64,000 nucleotides of DNA from Halomonas meridiana. GTDB lineage: Bacteria > Pseudomonadota > Gammaproteobacteria > Pseudomonadales > Halomonadaceae. Shown here piece by piece: positions 58,819 to 64,000 of this stretch (position 1 is the stretch's first letter; each line of letters starts with the position of its first letter). A program made the translations under genes and the position numbers. The stretch is taken from positions 2,914,001-2,978,000 of the forward strand of contig NZ_CP024621.1 of the NCBI RefSeq assembly GCF_009846525.1. The letters run 5' to 3'. The notes below the pieces were generated by a model, which searched no databases, had not been told where the DNA came from, and worked only from the letters and a program-made list of their open reading frames with translations.

Positions 58819-59784
58819 CTAGCGATCAATGGAATGACTGTCTGTTGAGTGATGCTGGGCATGAGTGGTCGCGCGACGGTTGAGTGCTACGACGAGTAGC
58901 GCGCCGACGACCATCAACGTTATCACGCCAGTTACCTGCGCCGACGCCCCTGTCAGCACGGCGTAATCGCTGGGTAACAAATAGCGGTAAGCCAGCGGAA
59001 TCATCTGCCCATCAGGACCTAACTGGTAGCGTAACAGCTCCCGCCAGGGCCAGAGAACCGGCAGCGAGCCGATAATGAAGCCCAGCAGTAGCTGCAGCGT
59101 TGCGCCATGATACCGCCGTAGCAGCCATGACAGCAGACGCGACGAGAGCGCCAACCCCACCACACAGCCCATTCCAAACAGCATGATAATACCGATATCG
59201 AAGCTGCGAATAGCCCCCATGATGGTGCCGTAGAGCCCCATGGTCAGCAGTAAGAAGCTGCCCGACACCCCAGGCAGCAGCATGGCGCTGATCGCTATGG
59301 CCCCCGCCACGATGACGACCAGCGACTCGTTCCCCACCATCAGCACTAGCGGCATCATTCCCGGCAGCAGCTTGGCCAGCATCAAACCAATGAGCAGCGG
59401 CAGCAAGTACCACATTTTCCACCGCTCACCGGCTTGACCGACGACCAGTGCCGACGCGGCAACCAGCCCAAAAAAGAAGCCCTCCAGCAGCAGCGGATAG
59501 GCCTCCATCAGCCACAGCGCGAGATGGGCTACGCTGACCAAGCTCACCGCCACGCCCGACAGCAGGGGGATCAAGAACGCTACGTTCAGATGCCGCGCCA
59601 GCCCTGTCCAGCCGCCGCTGCGCCAGGCACCGAGAGCGCTGGGACCAAACTGCTTGATGGTATTGATGAGTTCTTCATAAATACCGGTGATAAAGGCAAT
59701 CGTGCCTCCCGATACGCCGGGAACTGCATCGGCAGCGCCCATCCCGGCGCCTCTTAAAAACAGTCCTAGGGGTCGACGCTTCAA
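58819..59784 (-). CDS. DUF368 family polyprenyl-phosphate transporter (PopT-type)
   Basis: A 321-residue membrane protein with eight or more helices and the DUF368 signature near its start (GMGAADAVPGVSGGTIAFIT). A second LLPGVSGSFLLLTMGLYG in the middle marks the inverted repeat. DUF368 proteins (PopT) have been shown to move undecaprenyl phosphate back across the inner membrane. It overlaps pcm by four bases. This slot in the operon is not occupied in E. coli, where pcm is followed by nlpD. Confidence 0.9.
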   Translation of the reverse strand: MKRRPLGLFLRGAGMGAADAVPGVSGGTIAFITGIYEELINTIKQFGPSALGAWRSGGWTGLARHLNVAFLIPLLSGVAVSLVSVAHLALWLMEAYPLLLEGFFFGLVAASALVVGQAGERWKMWYLLPLLIGLMLAKLLPGMMPLVLMVGNESLVVIVAGAIAISAMLLPGVSGSFLLLTMGLYGTIMGAIRSFDIGIIMLFGMGCVVGLALSSRLLSWLLRRYHGATLQLLLGFIIGSLPVLWPWRELLRYQLGPDGQMIPLAYRYLLPSDYAVLTGASAQVTGVITLMVVGALLVVALNRRATTHAQHHSTDSHSIDR

Positions 59785-60413
59785 TCCACCACTCCTTGCA
59801 ATAAAGGTACGAAGCGCACGGGTTCTAGTCGGCGCTTTTCAAAGGCGGAGCCAATCCGCTTGATTTGCGTCAGCCACTGGCTACCGTCTGACGCTTCTAA
59901 CGGTGCGATCATCACACCATCGGGACGTAACTGCTCGAGCAGCGCTTCCGGCAGCGTTTGCGCACAGGCGGTGAGCAGAATGACATCGAAAGGCGCCGCC
60001 TCCGGCCACCCCTCACCGCCATCCGCCACGGCCAGGGTGGCCGGTGCCTGCAGTCGCCACAACCGTTCGGCCGCGCGCTCGTGCAGGGTATAGATTCGCT
60101 CCAGGGAGTAAAGCGTTTCTACCAAACGCGATAGGATCAGGGTTTGATAACCTGAGCCGGTTCCCACCTCCAGCACGCGACGTGGCGAGGCGCGCAGCAC
60201 CAATTCCGTCATTCGCGCCACCGTCAGGGGCTGCGAAAGCGTTTGACCGAAGCCGATGGGCAGCGCGGTGTCTTCATAGGCGCGGTGGGCAAGCGCTTCA
60301 TCGACGAATAGATGACGCGGCTCGCTGGCCATGACGTCCAGCACACGCGGGTCGCTTACGCCCTGCTGCACAAGGCGCTCGATCATACGATCTCGGGTGC
60401 GCTGAGACGTCAT
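59781..60413 (-). CDS. pcm: Protein-L-isoaspartate O-methyltransferase
   Basis: A 210-residue enzyme that methylates damaged isoaspartyl residues so they can be repaired. LFVDEALAHRAYEDTALPIG, LEVGTGSGYQTLILSRL and the C-terminal PVRFVPLLQG are typical. I chose the ATG at 60413 (MTSQRTRDRMIERL), which matches the usual length. The ATG at 60458 has a better ribosome-binding site (AGGA) and would overlap surE, so that start is a real alternative. Confidence 0.94.
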   Translation of the reverse strand: MTSQRTRDRMIERLVQQGVSDPRVLDVMASEPRHLFVDEALAHRAYEDTALPIGFGQTLSQPLTVARMTELVLRASPRRVLEVGTGSGYQTLILSRLVETLYSLERIYTLHERAAERLWRLQAPATLAVADGGEGWPEAAPFDVILLTACAQTLPEALLEQLRPDGVMIAPLEASDGSQWLTQIKRIGSAFEKRRLEPVRFVPLLQGVVD

Positions 60414-60444
60414 ACCACTACCGCGCAGCTCCCCAGGGGACAGA

Positions 60445-61191
60445 TCAGGCAAAGGCATCCAACCAATCCTGCACATCGCGACGAGCCGGGTGGCGCGTTA
60501 AATCGGTTTGCAGCGGCGTGATCGATACATAGCCTGCTTCGATGGCGGCAAAATCGGTATCCTCGCCGTCATCCGCATTGGCGGCGACCGGCGCAATCCA
60601 GTAGCGCGTCCGCCCCCGGGGATCCTGTACGGGTATTGGCTTTTCTGCTGGCCCGCGATAGCCCAGGCGAGTGACCTTCACACCTTTGATCGCTTCCCAC
60701 GGCACGTCCGGCACGTTCACGTTCAGGAGCGTGCGCGGCGGCAGCGAGAGCTGGTCGGCAGCGCCGATCAAGCTCGCGGCGAATTTGGCCGCCGTGGCAA
60801 AGTGCTGGGTGCCGCATAGCGACATGGCAATGGCCGTCATGCCGAGGTTACGTCCTTCCATTGCGGCGGCTACCGTGCCCGAGTAGAGTACGTCATCACC
60901 CAGATTGCTGCCGTGATTAATACCCGACATGACCAGATCCGGCCGCTCGTCCCACACGCCGTTGACACCCAGGTAGACACAGTCCGCGGGCGTGCCATCG
61001 ACACTGTAAAAGCCGTTTTCTAAGGCGCTCAGCGACAGCGGACGCGACAGCGTGAGCGAATTGCTCGCGCCGCTGCGGTCTCGATCCGGGGCGACCACGC
61101 GAAGATGGGCGTGGGGCAAGAGCGCATCATACAGCGCGCGCAGGCCGGGAGCGTGAACACCGTCATCGTTGGAAAGCAGCAGTCGCCGCAT
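60445..61191 (-). CDS. surE: 5'/3'-nucleotidase SurE
   Basis: A 248-residue metal-dependent phosphatase acting on nucleotides and short polyphosphate. It opens [20 protein letters not shown] with the metal-binding Asp pair, then shows VSINHG-like [20 protein letters not shown] with the catalytic Ser and Asn. It follows truD by 21 bases and is followed by pcm. Confidence 0.96.
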   Translation of the reverse strand: MRRLLLSNDDGVHAPGLRALYDALLPHAHLRVVAPDRDRSGASNSLTLSRPLSLSALENGFYSVDGTPADCVYLGVNGVWDERPDLVMSGINHGSNLGDDVLYSGTVAAAMEGRNLGMTAIAMSLCGTQHFATAAKFAASLIGAADQLSLPPRTLLNVNVPDVPWEAIKGVKVTRLGYRGPAEKPIPVQDPRGRTRYWIAPVAANADDGEDTDFAAIEAGYVSITPLQTDLTRHPARRDVQDWLDAFA

Positions 61192-61212
61192 CAGAATCTC
61201 CTTACCTCAGCA

Positions 61213-62253
61213 TCATGCCGTATCGGGATGATGAATTAGTTCGCCAATCACCGCCGTGGCAAAGCTACCACGGGGCAGCGCGAATGAGAGTAGCACGGCC
61301 TCTTGCTCGAACGTGGCCTGGGGTGCGATCAGCCGGGCACGCAGCGCACGTTGGCCGCGTTTGACGCCACTCTGTTCGAGCCCAGCGCACAGCGCAGGGT
61401 GCTGGGCCGCCAGTTGCGCTTCGTAGCGGCCAGCGTCACCGCCGGCCGCCTCCCCCACGCCCCATAAGACGCCCGTGGGGTGAACATCCAGCGCGGCGGC
61501 ACGCGCCACTAGGCTCTCCTCGACGTCATCGATGGTAAAGACGCTTTGGGTGCCGTCGAGCATGAGCGTATCGCCTGCAATGGGCTGGCACCAATTGTCA
61601 TCCGCCAGCCGAGCGCTCAGCAGTTCGTTGAATAGAAAGCTGCGTGCCGTGGAAAGCATCATCCCCTGGCGGTCGTCCCGTTTACGCCAACCTTTGGCCA
61701 GCACGGCAGCGGCGCGCTGCAAGTTGCGCGCTCCGGCGCCGAAACGCTGGTGGCCAAAATAGTTGGGCACCCCCTGGGCACAGAGTGCTTCCCAGCGCGG
61801 GAGTAAGGCGTCTGGCCGAACCGCTTCACCGCTCAGGCGCAGCGTGAAATGGTTCGTACGGTGCACGCCCCGCTTCAATTTACGCGGATGGCGCGCCTTG
61901 GCCAGCACCGTGATGCCCGCCGCGCCGAGGGCGGCGGATAAATTCTCAGGCGCTTCGCGACCAGGCAAGTGAACGCTCAGCCACTGGCGCGCCACCGCCA
62001 CGCGATCTTTCATGCCGGAGTAGCCGATATCGCGCGGGGTGACACCGCACAAACGGCTGAGCAGTTTCACCACATCTAACGTGGTTTGATTGCGCTTTTC
62101 AAGACGTAGCCACAGGTGCTCACCGTGGGCTTCCGGGGTGAAATCAAGCTGCTCATCGACGATGAAATCTTCCGGCTGCGCGCGATACTGGCCGGGGGCG
62201 GGCGCGCCCAACGTGGGCGTCAAGCTGCGCTGCCACGCGGGGAGGTTAAGCAT
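61213..62253 (-). CDS. truD: tRNA pseudouridine(13) synthase TruD
   Basis: A 346-residue enzyme that makes pseudouridine at tRNA-Glu position 13. The catalytic Asp is in [31 protein letters not shown] and [18 protein letters not shown] are family motifs. The ATG at 62253 is chosen because AAGAGG stands 6 bases before it and overlaps the ispF end by eight bases. The longer frame to 62325 has no support. Confidence 0.96.
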   Translation of the reverse strand: MLNLPAWQRSLTPTLGAPAPGQYRAQPEDFIVDEQLDFTPEAHGEHLWLRLEKRNQTTLDVVKLLSRLCGVTPRDIGYSGMKDRVAVARQWLSVHLPGREAPENLSAALGAAGITVLAKARHPRKLKRGVHRTNHFTLRLSGEAVRPDALLPRWEALCAQGVPNYFGHQRFGAGARNLQRAAAVLAKGWRKRDDRQGMMLSTARSFLFNELLSARLADDNWCQPIAGDTLMLDGTQSVFTIDDVEESLVARAAALDVHPTGVLWGVGEAAGGDAGRYEAQLAAQHPALCAGLEQSGVKRGQRALRARLIAPQATFEQEAVLLSFALPRGSFATAVIGELIHHPDTA

Positions 62254-62734
62254 TCGACGCCTCTTGCGCGGCCAGCAGCACCACCGCTTCGGCGGCGATT
62301 CCTTCCCCTCGTCCGGTAAAACCAAGACGCTCGGTCGTGGTGGCTTTGACGTTGACCTGCCCCAGCGTCACGCCCAGTGTCTCGGCAATCGCGGCGCGCA
62401 TGGCCTCGATATGCGGCGCCATTTTGGGGGCTTGTGCCATGATCGTGGCGTCCAGATTCACGACCTCGAACCCTTCGCTCCGCACCAGCGCGACCACATG
62501 ACGAAGCAGGCCGCGACTGTCCGCGCCCTTCCATGCCGGGTCGGTATCGGGAAAGTGGCGGCCAATATCGCCTAGCGCGCAGGCACCGAGCAGCGCGTCG
62601 CTAATGGCGTGAAGCAGAACATCGCCATCGGAGTGGGCAACGAACCCATGGTCGAACGGCAGCTTGACGCCGCCGATCATCAAATGATCACCCGGCCCAA
62701 AGCGGTGTACATCGAAGCCGTGGCCAATTCGCAT
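62246..62734 (-). CDS. ispF: 2-C-methyl-D-erythritol 2,4-cyclodiphosphate synthase
   Basis: A 162-residue trimeric enzyme of the MEP isoprenoid pathway. The metal ligands are in [12 protein letters not shown] (Asp and His) and the [17 protein letters not shown] segment. It overlaps ispD by one base, so the two successive-pathway enzymes are made together. Confidence 0.97.
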   Translation of the reverse strand: MRIGHGFDVHRFGPGDHLMIGGVKLPFDHGFVAHSDGDVLLHAISDALLGACALGDIGRHFPDTDPAWKGADSRGLLRHVVALVRSEGFEVVNLDATIMAQAPKMAPHIEAMRAAIAETLGVTLGQVNVKATTTERLGFTGRGEGIAAEAVVLLAAQEASNA

Positions 62735-63441
62735 TAGAAACTCCTGTTACTCGTGCTGCGCTGGGCAGCCATGATGGCAGCGGCCAGCGCTAAATCGTCA
62801 GGGTGGGTGACCTTCATGTTGTCGCGCCGCCCGCTGACGAGCTTGGGGGCCTCCCCCAGCGCCTCGACGGCGGAGGCTTCGTCCGTGACCACGGTGCCCT
62901 GCTGCTGGGCCTGGGTCAGCGCGTGATGCAGCAGCGCATAGCGAAACCCCTGTGGCGTCAGCGCGTGCCACAGGCCATCGCGCGGCTCGGTAGCGTGGCT
63001 CAAATGATCGCCCCGGTCGCGTTTCATGGTGTCAGCGACCGGCATGGCCAACAAAGCCCCACCCCGGTGGGCCTGGGCCGCATGATACAGAGCGCGAAGA
63101 TCGTCGCGGGTGATGCAGGGCCGTGCGACGTCATGGACCATGACCAGATCGTCGTCATCGGCGGCCATGGCCTGCAGGGCGTTCACGACGCTGTGCATGC
63201 GCTCTTCGCCCCCAGGCACCCGCTGCCACTGGGCAAACGGCACCCAGTCTGGCTGAAACCAGCGATCCTCGGGATCCAAACAGAGCACTAAACACGCCTG
63301 CGGAAAGGCGTCATGCAAACGCGCCAAAGTATGTGCCAAGATCGGTTGGCCCTCCAGATGGAGGTACTGCTTGGGCTTGTCGGCCCCCATGCGCTTACCC
63401 TGCCCGGCAGCGGGCACGACGAGCCAGAGTCGCGACGTCAT
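62734..63441 (-). CDS. ispD: 2-C-methyl-D-erythritol 4-phosphate cytidylyltransferase
   Basis: A 235-residue enzyme that joins CTP to methylerythritol phosphate. [20 protein letters not shown] binds the nucleotide, and [10 protein letters not shown] and the late [10 protein letters not shown] are family motifs. It is coupled to ftsB and ispF by overlapping stop and start codons. Confidence 0.97.
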   Translation of the reverse strand: MTSRLWLVVPAAGQGKRMGADKPKQYLHLEGQPILAHTLARLHDAFPQACLVLCLDPEDRWFQPDWVPFAQWQRVPGGEERMHSVVNALQAMAADDDDLVMVHDVARPCITRDDLRALYHAAQAHRGGALLAMPVADTMKRDRGDHLSHATEPRDGLWHALTPQGFRYALLHHALTQAQQQGTVVTDEASAVEALGEAPKLVSGRRDNMKVTHPDDLALAAAIMAAQRSTSNRSF

Positions 63442-63803
63442 GGGTGCACGTCCTCACCTTCGTCTGGCGGAATGACCCCAGGCTGAGCCACGAGCCCGGC
63501 ATGGATGCCGACCAGCTCATTTTCGATGGCCACGCCCGGTACCCAGAAAAACTGCTCGTCGGTACGCACCATGCCCATATCGCTGCGGGCCCGCTCTTCG
63601 ATGGCATCCAGCCCGGTTTTCAAGTCGGTGACCTCCGCCGCCAGCCGCGCATTGCGCTCACGCAGCGGGTCGTTGGCAGCTTCCTGAATGGCGACCCGCT
63701 GCTCTACCTGCTGCAGGTCCTGCCAGCCGCCGTTTCCCAGCCAAAGCTGGTACTGCAGCAACCCCAGCACGGCCAGCAGCAGGCCTACGAGCCATTTGTG
63801 CAT
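63438..63803 (-). CDS. ftsB: Cell-division protein FtsB
   Basis: A 121-residue divisome protein with one membrane helix (LVGLLLAVLGLLQYQLWLG) followed by a periplasmic coiled coil (QQVEQRVAIQEAANDPLRERN, read as heptads to about residue 75). The ATG at 63803 has AAGGA about 9 bases upstream. After RSDMGMVRTDEQFFWVP, which is conserved, the tail is about 30 residues longer than the family core. It works with FtsQ and FtsL in the septum. Confidence 0.92.
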   Translation of the reverse strand: MHKWLVGLLLAVLGLLQYQLWLGNGGWQDLQQVEQRVAIQEAANDPLRERNARLAAEVTDLKTGLDAIEERARSDMGMVRTDEQFFWVPGVAIENELVGIHAGLVAQPGVIPPDEGEDVHP

Positions 63804-63885
63804 CACGGACATCCTTTGTGAAAGCGGAAACGGCGCGCATTATGCCATTAAGGGCTGAGTCCAGCGAGCCGCGACGCGGTGGGAG

Positions 63886-64000
63886 TTACTTAAACGGTAA
63901 CGCCTCTTCGGCGGCGTGGCGATAGGCCATGATATGGACACCCTCTTGCTGACAAAACTGCGCCACGCCAGCGGCCAGCCCCGGGTGTGCCACATAGTGC
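63886..64000 (-). CDS. 3' end of an unidentified gene
   Basis: The last 37 codons and the stop (TAA, 63886-63888) of a gene that runs off the right edge. The visible end reads HYVAHPGLAAGVAQFCQQEG and then VHIMAYRHAAEEALPFK. It does not look like the end of enolase, the usual upstream neighbour of ftsB. I do not recognise the family. The gap of 82 bases to ftsB shows no clear terminator. Confidence 0.5.
   Translation of the reverse strand, partial: HYVAHPGLAAGVAQFCQQEGVHIMAYRHAAEEALPFK

Overview
The window looks like chromosomal core DNA of a moderately halophilic gammaproteobacterium of the Halomonas type (family Halomonadaceae). The reasons are the GC-rich coding bias, the acidic proteins, a glycine-betaine ABC transporter next to a BCCT carrier, and the gene orders (rpsU-dnaG-rpoD; lptD-surA-pdxA-rsmA-apaG-apaH-cca; ftsB-ispD-ispF-truD-surE-pcm-nlpD-rpoS; amgK-murU divergent from lptD). 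This assignment is an inference from gene content. No rRNA, tRNA, CRISPR array, phage gene or insertion sequence was recognised.

Region 1 (1-10.5 kb) is an iron and efflux block. It holds the start of a siderophore-binding periplasmic protein, a divergent CirA-like TonB-dependent receptor with Fur-box-like sites between them, an RND adaptor-pump pair, a second paralogous receptor on the other strand, and a LysR regulator. Region 2 (10.5-16.5 kb) has an AEC permease, a PQQ-type sugar dehydrogenase, a histidine kinase with a sigma54-dependent response regulator, and two small acidic lipoproteins. Region 3 (16.5-22 kb) is for osmolyte uptake: proVWX followed by a BCCT carrier. Region 4 (22-36 kb) is mixed accessory and housekeeping DNA: a DnaQ-like exonuclease paired with a cNMP/CBS/DUF294 protein, a DUF4168 protein, a DMT exporter, an EAL phosphodiesterase, mtgA, glutathione-dependent formaldehyde oxidation (adhC, fghA), an exported metallo-hydrolase resembling methyl parathion hydrolase with a divergent LysR, serine deaminase, an unknown membrane protein and an AbgT transporter.

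Region 5 (36-64 kb) is almost all conserved core. It contains the macromolecular synthesis operon (rpsU-dnaG-rpoD), tsaD, plsY, folB-folK, the lptD-to-cca operon, cell-wall recycling (amgK-murU), an OsmC protein, speD with a structured leader, lpxL, alr, and the ftsB-to-rpoS operon, which carries a DUF368 (PopT-type) gene between pcm and nlpD. An unidentified gene runs off the right edge.

I found no clear undescribed defence or mobile system. The items most worth a second look are the MPH-like exported hydrolase, the receptor-RND-receptor cluster, the DnaQ/DUF294 pair, the DUF368 insertion in the rpoS operon, the altered PlsY motifs, the one-parvulin SurA, the Met-rich acidic lipoproteins without basic residues, and the speD and BCCT leaders.
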